A stretch of 64,000 nucleotides of DNA from Anaerolineales bacterium UBA2395. GTDB taxonomy: Bacteria; Chloroflexota; Anaerolineae; Anaerolineales; Villigracilaceae. The notes beneath the pieces were generated by a model. The model had not been told where the DNA came from. It worked only from the letters and a program-made list of their open reading frames with translations, and did no database searches. The stretch spans positions 1,731 through 65,730 of the forward strand of contig DDSH01000028.1 in assembly GCA_002343775.1 (NCBI GenBank), given 5' to 3'. Positions 50,622 through 59,104 of this stretch are shown piece by piece; the first letter of the stretch is position 1; every line of letters starts with the position of its first letter. Position numbers and translations under genes: made by a program.

Positions 50622-51110
50622 CTATTTTTCCAAATTATCGGGGATGCCCGAAGATGCTTTTCGCATCTGGTCTTCCTGCACCATGCGGATGCCATTGCTG
50701 ACCTGGTTGCTCATCTTGGCGATCTGGTCCTGCAATTGCATGAGCGTGTCGAGGACGTAGTTATCCGCATCGACGCGCACGCCTTCGGCTTCAGCGCGTG
50801 CCTGCGCTAGGATCTGTTCGGCGCGACGCTGTGCCTCCTGCATGATCATGTCCTTTTGAACCAGCTGGTCGGCTTTGTCGCGGGCGATCTGGAGGGTTCG
50901 GTTGGCTTCTTCCTGCGCCTGCGCCATGACCCGGTCACGCTGCGCCACGACCTGCTGCGCCTTCTTCACTTCCTCAGGGATGGCGATGCGCATCTGGTCG
51001 ATCAACTCCAGCATCTTGTCCTCATCCACGACGACATTATGCGTGAAGGGCACTGCCTTCGCATCGTTGAAAAGTTCTTCGAGACGGTCGATCAACTGTA
51101 GAATGTCCAT
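50622..51110 (-). CDS. coiled-coil protein (ATP synthase b-subunit/DivIVA-like helix)
   Basis: 162 aa, nearly all helical and highly charged. Heptad-type coiled coil from about 45 to 140 (VAQRDRVMAQAQEEANRTLQ; KDMIMQEAQRRAEQILAQAR). No transmembrane helix. Proteins of this type are encoded next to coaD, as here; they are often annotated as ATPase-like on weak similarity. Function unknown. Confidence 0.78.
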   Translation of the reverse strand: MDILQLIDRLEELFNDAKAVPFTHNVVVDEDKMLELIDQMRIAIPEEVKKAQQVVAQRDRVMAQAQEEANRTLQIARDKADQLVQKDMIMQEAQRRAEQILAQARAEAEGVRVDADNYVLDTLMQLQDQIAKMSNQVSNGIRMVQEDQMRKASSGIPDNLEK

Positions 51111-51159
51111 TGGCTACTCACAAGGAAAGCGTTTTGTTAATCTTATTAATTCTAGCACA

Positions 51160-51678
51160 TTAATCGCGCAGCGCATTCGGCAGGGACTGCTCCCCCATTT
51201 GGGCGACCTTTTCTTTGAGAGCGCGTTCAACATGCAGCGGAACCATGCTGGAGACATCGCCGTTCAGCATGGCGATCTCTCGCACAGTGGACGATGAAAG
51301 GAAGGTGTGCTGCTCGGCAGTGATAAGCGCCACGGTTTCGACATGGTCTCCGGCAAGTCGTTGATTCGCCAATGCCATGCGAAACTCGAATTCAAAATCG
51401 GAGAAGACACGCAACCCGCGCACGATGACCTGCGCGTCGATCTGCTTGGCAAACTCGATCGTCAATCCACTGTAGCCGGTGACCTTGATCTTCGGGTTGT
51501 TCTTAAAAGCTTCGTTGACCAATGCCATGCGCTCTTCAGGGGAAAACATCAGGTTCTTCAAAGGCTTGTCATAGACCGCCATGACAACTTCATCGAAAAG
51601 TTTCGAGGCGCGATTGGCAATGTCCATGTGACCGTAGTGGATGGGGTCGAAGGTTCCGGGGAATAGTGCTCTAACCAT
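51160..51678 (-). CDS. coaD: phosphopantetheine adenylyltransferase
   Basis: 172 aa. The nucleotidyltransferase start is MVRALFPGTFDPIHYGHMDI (TxGH type). SSSTVREIAML near residue 130 is the second active-site motif, and RGLRVFSDFEFEFRMALANQ is the CoaD signature. It makes dephospho-CoA from phosphopantetheine and ATP, the penultimate step of CoA synthesis. Confidence 0.97.
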   Translation of the reverse strand: MVRALFPGTFDPIHYGHMDIANRASKLFDEVVMAVYDKPLKNLMFSPEERMALVNEAFKNNPKIKVTGYSGLTIEFAKQIDAQVIVRGLRVFSDFEFEFRMALANQRLAGDHVETVALITAEQHTFLSSSTVREIAMLNGDVSSMVPLHVERALKEKVAQMGEQSLPNALRD

Positions 51679-51696
51679 GTTTCTCCAATTTTATAT

Positions 51697-51720
51697 AGAG
51701 GCGACGTATGCGCCGCCCCT
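51697..51720. repeat. GTAGGGGCG-type repeat fragment
   Basis: Read on the minus strand this is GTAGGGGCGGCGCATACGTC followed by GCCT. It is an imperfect palindrome of the same type as the one in prmA. It lies in the coaD-recG spacer. Confidence 0.65.
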
Positions 51721-51726
51721 ACCGAT

Positions 51727-54273
51727 TTACGATACGTCGCTAGCGGTCCCCTTCCAGAAGCGTTCGAAGGCTTCTGCCAGAAGTGCGTGCTCAGGTTGGG
51801 ATAAATATGGGTCGCGCTCAAAGAGGGCTTTCGCCTGTTCGCGGGCTTTTTCGATCAGTTTTACATCGGTAATGCTCGCCATCTTCAAGGACGAGGCAAA
51901 ACCTGCCTGACGTGTGCCGAGGAATTCACCCGGTCCGCGCAGTTTGAGGTCGAGGTCGGCAAGTTCGAAGCCGTTGTTGGTGGTCGCCATCGCTTGCAGT
52001 CGGTCGTTCTCGGTTGCATCTTCGTGCGTGGGGATCAGCAGACAGGTCGAAGCCACAGAGCCGCGTCCGACACGTCCGCGTAACTGATGCAGCTGTGCCA
52101 AGCCAAAGCGATCTGCACCTTCGATCAACATCAATGTCGAATTGGGCACGTCCACGCCGACTTCGATGACTGTGGTCGAAACGAGGATGTCAAATTCCTT
52201 GTCGCGGAACTTTAGCATAACCTCGTCTTTTTCGGCGGGTCGCATACGCCCGTGCAGCAAACCGAGTTTCAGATCAGGGAAGACCTGATTGGACAGCGTC
52301 TCGAAATCATCCACCGCTGCGCGAACGTTGATCTTCTCACTCTCATCGATCAGCGGATAGACGATGAATGCCTGATTGCCGTTGTGCACCTGCGCACGGA
52401 TCATTGTGTAGGCACGTTCACGCTCCTGCGGACGCAGCACATACGTCGCAATGGGCTGTCTGCCAACCGGCATCATGTCCATCACCGAGATGTCGAGGTC
52501 ACCGAACATGGTCAACGCCAGCGAGCGCGGAATGGGCGTCGCCGTCATGACCAACAGATGCGGGTTCGTGCCTTTGCTGCGCAATTCGGCGCGCTGTTCC
52601 ACGCCGAAGCGATGCTGCTCATCGATGACGACGAACTGCAAATCCTTGAACTGCACATCCGGTTCGATGACCGCGTGCGTGCCGATGACGATCTTGATCG
52701 AGCCATCTGCCAAGCCGACACGGACCGCTTCTTTCTCCGACTCAGGCGTGTTCCCCACCAGCAAGCGGACCTCGTCTGGTTGCAAGAATCCTTTTTCGCC
52801 GGTGAGTAAATTTCTAAAATTCCGGAAGTGCTGTTCCGCCAAAATGGACGTGGGCGCCATAACGGCTGCCTGCGCCTCATTCGAGACGACCATGCTCACG
52901 CCCAAGGCAGCCACCACCGTCTTGCCGGAGCCAACATCACCTTGAATGAGTCGGTTCATCGGCTTGCCCGAATCCAGATCCTTGCGGATGTCGTTCAGCG
53001 ATTCTTGTTGGGCAGGCGTCAGGGTAAAGGGCAAACTTTCTAAACGCGCACCCAGCCACTCGTCTGCGACAGTGAAGCGGCGACCTTCCACCGACTGCCA
53101 ATCACGCTTCTGGCGCAGCACTCCCATTTGCAGGTAAAAGATCTCATCGAAGGCGAGACGCTCTCGCGCCAGTTTGAGGCGATCCTGCGAATCAGGGAAA
53201 TGAACTTGCGTCAGCGCTTCGCCCAACGAAACCAGTCGCGCCTCGCGCTTGATGGTGTCGGGCAGGGCATCCACCACGGCAGGCGCCCAATACGTGACAA
53301 CCTGCTTCATCTGGTTACGCAGCCATTTCTGCGTGATACGTTCGGTCAGCGCATAGATCGGCACGATACGATTGGTGTGCAGGTTTTCCATCTCCACACT
53401 TTCCCAATCGGGACTGTTCATCACGATCCGCCCCAGGTATTGATCGATCTTGCCGGAGACGGAGATCGCCTCACCTTGCTTGAAGCGGTTCATCAACCAC
53501 GGCTGATTGAAGAATGAAATCCGCAGTGAACCCGTGCCATCACTGATGATGACTTCGATGATGTTCTGTTTGCCGCCACGAATCGGTCGGTTGTGAATGC
53601 TTTGGATCGTGCCTAACACTGTCACTACATCGTTATACATCAACGACTGGATCGGTTTAAGCAGCGTGTAATCTTCGTAACGACGCGGGAAGTTGTACAG
53701 CATATCGCCAAGCGTTTGCATACCCAGCTTCGCCAGCGACTCGGCATTCTTTGGTCCCACACCCTGCAACACGGTCAACTCCGCGCCAAGGGCGGCAGGC
53801 GTTTGACTGTGCTTGGCGCTGGTCGCCGATTCGAAGCGCTGCGGAGCCTGACGCTGTTTTAGCTGTTGTTGGGAATGTTGACGCTGCGGATTTTGACTCT
53901 GCGGTGGAGCGGACTCAGATGCTTCTGCCTTCCCCTGCCCATTCTCATCGCTTCGCTGCGGACGGGAGGGCTGGTCCTGTTTCTGAGGCTGAGTCTGCGC
54001 TTTGGGCTTTTGACCCGCTTCGGGGTAGGTTTCTCCGATGCGTTTCCACAATCCCTTGAGCGATTCTGCGCGCCCATCGGGGCTGAGTTTCTCATACGAA
54101 CGCAGACGCGCCACCACGGCTTGGATCACTTCCTCAGTGACGCCTTCGGCACGGGCTTCCCCTTCCCAGTAATCGAGCATCCTGGCGAGTCCGCCGATGA
54201 TGGCGGTATTCTGGTACTTGTTTTCGTGTTCGAGTCGAAAGAATTTTCGTAGTTTTTCCAAAGACGGTTGCAT
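51727..54273 (-). CDS. recG: ATP-dependent DNA helicase RecG, N-terminally extended
   Basis: 848 aa from ATG 54273, against about 690 for E. coli RecG. An extra N-terminal helical region (about 1-85) and a Gln/Ser/Pro-rich low-complexity linker (about 88-145: QKPKAQTQPQKQDQPSRPQR) precede the usual wedge domain (PIQSLMYNDVVTVLGTIQSI). Helicase motifs follow: GDVGSGKTVVAALG, IDEQHRFG, TATPIPR and QLRGRVGRG. RecG remodels stalled forks and branched DNA. Similar N-terminal extensions are known in other bacteria. Confidence 0.96.
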   Translation of the reverse strand: MQPSLEKLRKFFRLEHENKYQNTAIIGGLARMLDYWEGEARAEGVTEEVIQAVVARLRSYEKLSPDGRAESLKGLWKRIGETYPEAGQKPKAQTQPQKQDQPSRPQRSDENGQGKAEASESAPPQSQNPQRQHSQQQLKQRQAPQRFESATSAKHSQTPAALGAELTVLQGVGPKNAESLAKLGMQTLGDMLYNFPRRYEDYTLLKPIQSLMYNDVVTVLGTIQSIHNRPIRGGKQNIIEVIISDGTGSLRISFFNQPWLMNRFKQGEAISVSGKIDQYLGRIVMNSPDWESVEMENLHTNRIVPIYALTERITQKWLRNQMKQVVTYWAPAVVDALPDTIKREARLVSLGEALTQVHFPDSQDRLKLARERLAFDEIFYLQMGVLRQKRDWQSVEGRRFTVADEWLGARLESLPFTLTPAQQESLNDIRKDLDSGKPMNRLIQGDVGSGKTVVAALGVSMVVSNEAQAAVMAPTSILAEQHFRNFRNLLTGEKGFLQPDEVRLLVGNTPESEKEAVRVGLADGSIKIVIGTHAVIEPDVQFKDLQFVVIDEQHRFGVEQRAELRSKGTNPHLLVMTATPIPRSLALTMFGDLDISVMDMMPVGRQPIATYVLRPQERERAYTMIRAQVHNGNQAFIVYPLIDESEKINVRAAVDDFETLSNQVFPDLKLGLLHGRMRPAEKDEVMLKFRDKEFDILVSTTVIEVGVDVPNSTLMLIEGADRFGLAQLHQLRGRVGRGSVASTCLLIPTHEDATENDRLQAMATTNNGFELADLDLKLRGPGEFLGTRQAGFASSLKMASITDVKLIEKAREQAKALFERDPYLSQPEHALLAEAFERFWKGTASDVS

Positions 54274-54372
54274 AATAGCCCATTTTATCATGGGCGCAAC
54301 CAAATCCCCCGGATGGCGAATAATCCTGAAATGAGATCTTCAGCTGAATGCCAGCCACGGACGCTGGTCGAA

Positions 54373-55215
54373 TTATGGCTTTCTCACCGCCGCAAAACCA
54401 ATGCAGTTCGGACCCAAATGCGTGCCGATCACGGCGGTCACATTGACGAACAAGACATCTCTGGGCACAGACATGCGTGTTTTCTCCTGCATCATACGTT
54501 CCAGCAAATGACGTGCACGCGCTTCGGCGTTGGTGTGCAAGATCGCAAGGCGGCTCATCTCCCCCACCTCGACCAATCTACTATAAATAAATTCATCTGC
54601 CTGGCTGGTGGTGCGATTGATCGCCATCGGTTTGACTTCACCATCGCGCAGTTCAACCACCGGCTTGATGGAAAGCATCCCGCCAATGTTGGCAACCACG
54701 CCGGGGATTCGCCCGCTGCGTTTGAGATATTCCATCGTATCCAGGGCGGCGAAAACCTTCGAGGTCTGTTGTGTCAACTCAACGGTTTCCAAGGCTGCTT
54801 TTACACCAAGGTCTGCGGCTTCGGCAGCGGCAAGCACCTGAAAGCCAATGCCCATTGAGAGAGAGCCACTGTCTACGCAGGTGACTTTGCCGGGGAATTC
54901 CTGCGCGGCGCGGCGAGCCACATTGACCACGCCGGAGAGTTTGCCCGATACGTGAATGGACAGGATATGGTCGCAGCCGGAATCCAGCAGTGACTGATAG
55001 GGCGCAAGAAAATCTCCAATGGACGGGGCTGCCGTCGTTGCCGGGGTTTGAAGCGAAGGCAGGCGTGTGTAGAACTCTTCGCGCGAGATGCCGATCCCAT
55101 CCTTGTATTCTTTTCCATCCAAGATCAAGAGAGTGGGCACAACTTGAATTTCGTGCTGTTCAACGAGATAGGCGGGCAGGTCGGCGGTTGAGTCGGTGAC
55201 GATTCCAAGTTTCAT
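54373..55215 (-). CDS. DegV family protein (fatty-acid-binding, FakB-like)
   Basis: 280 aa from ATG 55215. The start KLGIVTDSTADLPAYLVEQH carries the DegV head, with the fatty-acid-carboxylate contact sequence SIHVSGKLSGVVNVA and VDSGSLSMGIGFQV. FakB proteins hold an acyl chain while FakA phosphorylates it. A FakA-like gene lies 1.7 kb downstream in this window, so a joint role is likely. The upstream in-frame extension reads through a GTCATTGCGAG repeat and is not used. Confidence 0.93.
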   Translation of the reverse strand: MKLGIVTDSTADLPAYLVEQHEIQVVPTLLILDGKEYKDGIGISREEFYTRLPSLQTPATTAAPSIGDFLAPYQSLLDSGCDHILSIHVSGKLSGVVNVARRAAQEFPGKVTCVDSGSLSMGIGFQVLAAAEAADLGVKAALETVELTQQTSKVFAALDTMEYLKRSGRIPGVVANIGGMLSIKPVVELRDGEVKPMAINRTTSQADEFIYSRLVEVGEMSRLAILHTNAEARARHLLERMMQEKTRMSVPRDVLFVNVTAVIGTHLGPNCIGFAAVRKP

Positions 55216-55242
55216 GGGGCAAAGTGTAGCATAAATACCTTT

Positions 55243-55361
55243 GTCATTGCGAGCCGCGCTCTTGATATTTGCAGCGACACTTGCGCCGCGCGCCAGTGCG
55301 GTGAGCAACCTTATGGAATTGAGATTGCTTTGGGCGGCATTCTTCCGCCCCCGAAATGACA
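55243..55361. repeat. long GTCATTGCGAG-type inverted repeat
   Basis: Begins GTCATTGCGAGCCGCG, contains GAGATTGCTTTGGGCGGCAT, and ends GCCCCCGAAATGAC. The outer ends (GTCATT / AATGAC) are complementary. Length about 119 nt. Related fragments lie at 5082-5114 and about 24617-24644. Confidence 0.75.
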
Positions 55362-55385
55362 TTAATATCACCTTATACTTTCCCC

Positions 55386-55414
55386 TTGACATACTGTATA
55401 ATACACAGTATAAT
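55386..55414 (+). promoter_or_regulatory. consensus promoter with a PadR operator
   Basis: -35 TTGACA (55386-55391), a 17-nt spacer and -10 TATAAT (55409-55414), both perfect. The inverted repeat ATACTGT (55391-55397) / ACAGTAT (55405-55411) lies inside the spacer and overlaps both hexamers, so a bound dimer would block RNA polymerase. Most likely the operator of the PadR protein itself. Confidence 0.85.
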
Positions 55415-55431
55415 GCAATAAAGGATGAGAT

Positions 55432-55761
55432 ATGGCAAACACAGAATCTCTCGAAAATGTCGTTCTCGAGTTACGGCGCGGGGTGATCGTGCTGGCGGCG
55501 CTCAGTCAGTTGGGCTTGCCGGAATATGGTTACTCGCTGCTGAAGAAACTCGCCGACCTCGGCTTGGATGTGGATCAGGGCACGTTGTACCCGCTCCTCC
55601 GCCGTTTGGAAACGCAAGGTCTGCTGGAGTCGGTTTGGAAGTTGGAGGAGGCTCGCCCGCGCCGATATTATGTCATCAGCGCAGAAGGCAAGAAACTCCT
55701 GCCGAAAATGAAAAAGGAATGGGCTGGCATTGTCTCTGTAATGGACAAGATGCTGTCATAA
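55432..55761 (+). CDS. PadR-family transcriptional regulator
   Basis: 109 aa. The winged helix is clear: YSLLKKLADLGLDVDQGTLY, PLLRRLETQGLLESVWKLEE and PRRYYVISAEGKKLLPKMK. PadR proteins repress neighbouring genes, often in response to lipophilic or antibiotic-like compounds. The promoter upstream has a matching operator. The HAAS membrane protein follows after 15 nt. Confidence 0.94.
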   Translation: MANTESLENVVLELRRGVIVLAALSQLGLPEYGYSLLKKLADLGLDVDQGTLYPLLRRLETQGLLESVWKLEEARPRRYYVISAEGKKLLPKMKKEWAGIVSVMDKMLS

Positions 55762-55776
55762 GGAAAGGAAAGAATC

Positions 55777-56796
55777 ATGAACCTAATTGACCGTTATGTT
55801 GCTGAAGTTGGCAAGAATTTGCCGCTATTGAATGGGCGTGAAGATATTGAGAAGGAATTAAAATCCACGCTCGAAGATATGTTGGAAGACCGCGCCCAAA
55901 GCAGCGGGCGCAAGCGCGATGAAGCGCTGGAGATCGAGGTATTGAAGGAATATGGCTCGCCGCAAAAAGTGGCGGCAACCTACAATCCTCATCCATATCT
56001 CATCGGTCCCAAAATGTTCCCGCTCTATTTGTTCGTGTTGAAGATCGTCCTCACGGTGGTGGTCAGTGTCATGCTGGTGTTGGCGGGCGTCCAAGCCGTG
56101 ACCGACACGCCTTTCATGGGTGCAGATTTTGTGAAGATCATTGGGCAGGGCTTGGGCAGCGCACTCTCCGCCGCCATCGCCGCCTTCGGGAATGTGACCC
56201 TGGTCTTCGTCATCCTTGAGCGGGTTCTTCCAGAAAAAGAGATCGGCGGTTTCAACGATGAAAAGGATTGGGATCCCGCCTCGCTCGCCAAGGAGCCGGA
56301 CCCTGACTCTGTCAGCCGCACTGAACTAATCTTTGAGATCGTGTTCACCTTCGTGGCACTGGCGATCTTGAATGTGTATCCGCAATGGCTGGGTATGTTC
56401 TTCTTCACTGAGAACGAGCAGGTCTTCATCCCCATGTTCACCGAAATGTTCTTCCAGTTCGTGCCGTGGATCAATGTTGTGCTTGTGTCAGAGATCCTGC
56501 TCGACATCTATCTGCTGCGGAATGCGATCTGGAGCCGCCTGACCCGCCTCGGCAAGGTGGTCATCGAAGCCGCCAGCCTCACCCTGACCGTGTTGATCGT
56601 TCGGACACCAGGCATCATTGCCTTCAGTGCCGAGTCCCTCGCCAATGGACCGTTCCCCCCCGAACAGGCTGAGGTCTTCGTGACCATTGCCACCTACATG
56701 TTCCCCATCATCATGGCAATCGTCATCATCATCCAAAGCGTCGAATTGGTCAAAGCCGTGTACCGACTGTTCAAAATGAGATCCGAAACAAAGTAG
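55777..56796 (+). CDS. HAAS-domain membrane protein
   Basis: 339 aa. The N-terminal cytosolic HAAS domain (LIDRYVAEVGKNLPLLNGRE; DEALEIEVLKEYGSPQKVAA) is followed by six or seven transmembrane helices. HAAS proteins are typically encoded next to PadR regulators and are thought to relay a membrane signal; the pair fits that rule exactly. The signal is unknown. Confidence 0.9.
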   Translation: MNLIDRYVAEVGKNLPLLNGREDIEKELKSTLEDMLEDRAQSSGRKRDEALEIEVLKEYGSPQKVAATYNPHPYLIGPKMFPLYLFVLKIVLTVVVSVMLVLAGVQAVTDTPFMGADFVKIIGQGLGSALSAAIAAFGNVTLVFVILERVLPEKEIGGFNDEKDWDPASLAKEPDPDSVSRTELIFEIVFTFVALAILNVYPQWLGMFFFTENEQVFIPMFTEMFFQFVPWINVVLVSEILLDIYLLRNAIWSRLTRLGKVVIEAASLTLTVLIVRTPGIIAFSAESLANGPFPPEQAEVFVTIATYMFPIIMAIVIIIQSVELVKAVYRLFKMRSETK

Positions 56797-56807
56797 GCTT
56801 GAAATTA

Positions 56808-56842
56808 AAAGTGACAGTCACCTGCGAGGTGACTGTCACTTT
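56808..56842. repeat. GTGACAGTCACC hairpin repeat, copy 2
   Basis: Same stem as 1782-1814, here 16 bp (left arm AAAGTGACAGTCACCT), with loop GCG. It lies between convergent genes and could also act as a terminator. Confidence 0.9.
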
Positions 56843-56855
56843 GATTAAAATGGAT

Positions 56856-56876
56856 TCCTGAAGTTCTACTTCAGGA
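56856..56876. repeat. CCTGAAGTTCTACTTCAGG-type palindrome, copy 2
   Basis: TCCTGAAGTTCTACTTCAGG then A, a perfect 9-bp stem with a 3-nt loop, followed by TCTTTTCTTT. Copy 1 is at 36326-36344. It lies 14 nt from the GTGACAGTCACC repeat. Confidence 0.85.
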
Positions 56877-56890
56877 TCTTTTCTTTCCGA

Positions 56891-58558
56891 TTACTCAATC
56901 GACAAAATAAACTGGTAATGCGGCTGCCCGCCCTCCTGCACCTCGACTTCGAGATTGGAGTATTTCTTGCGCACAGCATCTGCAATGCGATTGGCTTCCG
57001 CATGGGTCATGTCTTCACCAAAGAACAGCGTCACGATCTCATGTTCACCCGCTTCGGCTTTTTCAAGCAATTCGAACAAGCCATGTTCCACGGTATCCGC
57101 CGAAGCAACCAGTTTTCCGTCGAGCAGCGCAATCACCTGCCCATCACGAACAATCACCCCGTCAATTTCCACTGAGCGCGTGGCAACTGTAATCTCACCG
57201 GTCTTAACGTTGTTCATCGCCCGGTTCATCTTGGCTGCCACGGCTTCCACATCACCATCAGGGTCAAAAGACAGCATTGCGGCAAGCCCCTGCGGCACAG
57301 TACGAGTCGGCACCACTTGCACGCTCTTGACGGTGACTTCCTTGGCTTGGTTGGCTGCCATCACAATATTCTTATTGTTCGGCAAAATAATAACCTTGTC
57401 CGTCGGAAGGTTCTCGAACGAGCCTAAAATATCCTGTGTGGACGGGTTCATGGTCTGCCCGCCTGCCACCACCGCAGCAACCCCGAGGCTCGCAAAGATG
57501 CGGCTGATGCCTGCGCCCGGCGAGACCACCACCACAGCGATATTCCCAGGCTCCACATCCGCAAACGAGACCTGCGACGCCTTGCTCTTTTGAATGTCAT
57601 CCATCTGCGCCATCAGGTTTTCGATGGCAACTTTCGTCACCGTGCCAATGCCCATGATGTAATCGATCGGCTCATAGCGTTTTTCCGTCGGCACATGGAT
57701 GTGCATACGGTACATCCCGTCACCCTCCCCCACCTGAATGGACGTACCCATCTCTTCCAATTTTCCATAAAAGCCGTGCAAGTCCAACTCACCGCTCGGC
57801 ACAAAATCCACCACCACTTCGTAATCCTGCCCCTCTTCCACTTCCTCCAGCGCACCCTGCAAATCCATCGCAGAAATCGGCTGCACACTCACCGTCGGCG
57901 TTTCGAGCGACTCGCCATAGACGTGTCGAAGCATCCCTTCCAAAAAGAAGAACAGCCCCTTGCCGCCCGAATCCACCACACCGGCTTGCTTGAGGATGGG
58001 AAGAAGTTCAGGAGTCCGTTTGACCGATTCATCCGCCGCCCTAACGACCAGCTCTAGCAATTCAATCGCATCTTTAACAGACCCGACACCTGCCTCTGCC
58101 GCATTTGCAGTTTCTTTAATGACGGTTAAGATCGTCCCCTCCACCGGCTTGACCACACCCTTATACGCCGTATCGCGCGCCTCGCCCAACGCCCTGACGA
58201 ACGATTCCAAGTCGAGCGTTTCCCTATCATGCACACCGCGCGAGAACCCGCGCAGGATCTGGCTGGAGATCACACCAGAGTTGCCCCGCGCGCCCATCAA
58301 TGCGCCTTTGGAAAACGCCGCCGCCATCTCTCCCAAATGATGCGTGCCCTTATCCTTGATCTCGTTCCACGCTGCCTGCAGGGTGAGGGTCATGTTCGTG
58401 CCAGTGTCGCCATCCGGAACCGGGAACACGTTCAACGAGTTCACGATCTGCTGGTTGGTGCGGAGCCAGGTCAAACCGGCTTCCATGAGCCTCTTGAAAG
58501 CCAATCCATCAACAGGGCGCCTGCGGATCTTCTCGACGCGTGCAGTATCAATTGCCAT
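56891..58558 (-). CDS. fakA: fatty acid kinase catalytic subunit, FakA-like (DAK2 domain)
   Basis: 555 aa. The N-terminal DhaL/DAK2 domain binds ATP and Mg (NVFPVPDGDTGTNMTLTLQA and MGARGNSGVISSQILRGFSR, with the Asp cluster intact). A middle domain and a C-terminal EDD-like domain follow (VVVVSPGAGISRIFASLGVA, ILPNNKNIVMAANQA). FakA phosphorylates fatty acids presented by FakB (DegV). The Asp23 gene precedes it by 13 nt, the usual partner order. Confidence 0.95.
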   Translation of the reverse strand: MAIDTARVEKIRRRPVDGLAFKRLMEAGLTWLRTNQQIVNSLNVFPVPDGDTGTNMTLTLQAAWNEIKDKGTHHLGEMAAAFSKGALMGARGNSGVISSQILRGFSRGVHDRETLDLESFVRALGEARDTAYKGVVKPVEGTILTVIKETANAAEAGVGSVKDAIELLELVVRAADESVKRTPELLPILKQAGVVDSGGKGLFFFLEGMLRHVYGESLETPTVSVQPISAMDLQGALEEVEEGQDYEVVVDFVPSGELDLHGFYGKLEEMGTSIQVGEGDGMYRMHIHVPTEKRYEPIDYIMGIGTVTKVAIENLMAQMDDIQKSKASQVSFADVEPGNIAVVVVSPGAGISRIFASLGVAAVVAGGQTMNPSTQDILGSFENLPTDKVIILPNNKNIVMAANQAKEVTVKSVQVVPTRTVPQGLAAMLSFDPDGDVEAVAAKMNRAMNNVKTGEITVATRSVEIDGVIVRDGQVIALLDGKLVASADTVEHGLFELLEKAEAGEHEIVTLFFGEDMTHAEANRIADAVRKKYSNLEVEVQEGGQPHYQFILSIE

Positions 58559-58571
58559 AAGTCAATGTCTC

Positions 58572-58928
58572 CTAGTCCGTGTTGCTGATGCGCAATCCCG
58601 CCACATGCACATTGACCGATTGAACGCGCAGCCCCAGCGCTTTTTCCACATGGAAACGCACTGTGTTTGCCACGCTCTCCGCCACCGAGTTGATGCGCGT
58701 GCCGTATTCCACAATGATGTGGACATCGATATGGATCTCATCGTCCTTGTAATGGACGGAGATACCCCGCGAAGGTTCGCGGGTGATGGTCGAGACGATA
58801 CCGTCTGCCAGGTTCTTTGGCGCCAGCCCCACCACGCCGTAGGATTGTAAAGTGGCTTGATATGCAATCGTCGCCACAGCATTTGGCGAGATATGGATCC
58901 CGCCCAGGGAAGTCATTTCGTCACCCAT
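58572..58928 (-). CDS. Asp23/Gls24 family protein
   Basis: 118 aa from ATG 58928. GGIHISPNAVATIAYQATLQ and GISVHYKDDEIHIDVHIIVE then YGTRINSVAESVANTVRFHV are the Asp23 (alkaline shock protein) signature. Members associate with the membrane or envelope. It is cotranscribed with fakA and diverges from rpmB, an arrangement conserved in many Gram-positive-type bacteria. Confidence 0.94.
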   Translation of the reverse strand: MGDEMTSLGGIHISPNAVATIAYQATLQSYGVVGLAPKNLADGIVSTITREPSRGISVHYKDDEIHIDVHIIVEYGTRINSVAESVANTVRFHVEKALGLRVQSVNVHVAGLRISNTD

Positions 58929-59016
58929 GGTTTTCCTTTCACAAAGACCCCGGCGCTTCAACCGCCAGCCTCCGGGAGTAGGTTTACGTTCGGTATGGCT
59001 ATTTTAACATCTTATC

Positions 59017-59045
59017 TTGAAGTTGGTTGCGATATATGGTAAAAT
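59017..59045 (+). promoter_or_regulatory. promoter of rpmB
   Basis: -35 TTGAAG (59017-59022), a 17-nt spacer and -10 TAAAAT (59040-59045). The leader of about 53 nt ends in a strong ribosome-binding site (AAGGAAGGA). Confidence 0.75.
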
Positions 59046-59104
59046 GCCCTGCCTTTGAAAAAGGGCAATTGGTATTATTTGCAAGGAAAGGAAGGAACTC
59101 AGAC

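Noticed and set aside
55216..55392. Early start for DegV at 55392
   Set aside because: The extra 59 codons are a dispersed repeat; the DegV fold begins at ATG 55215.
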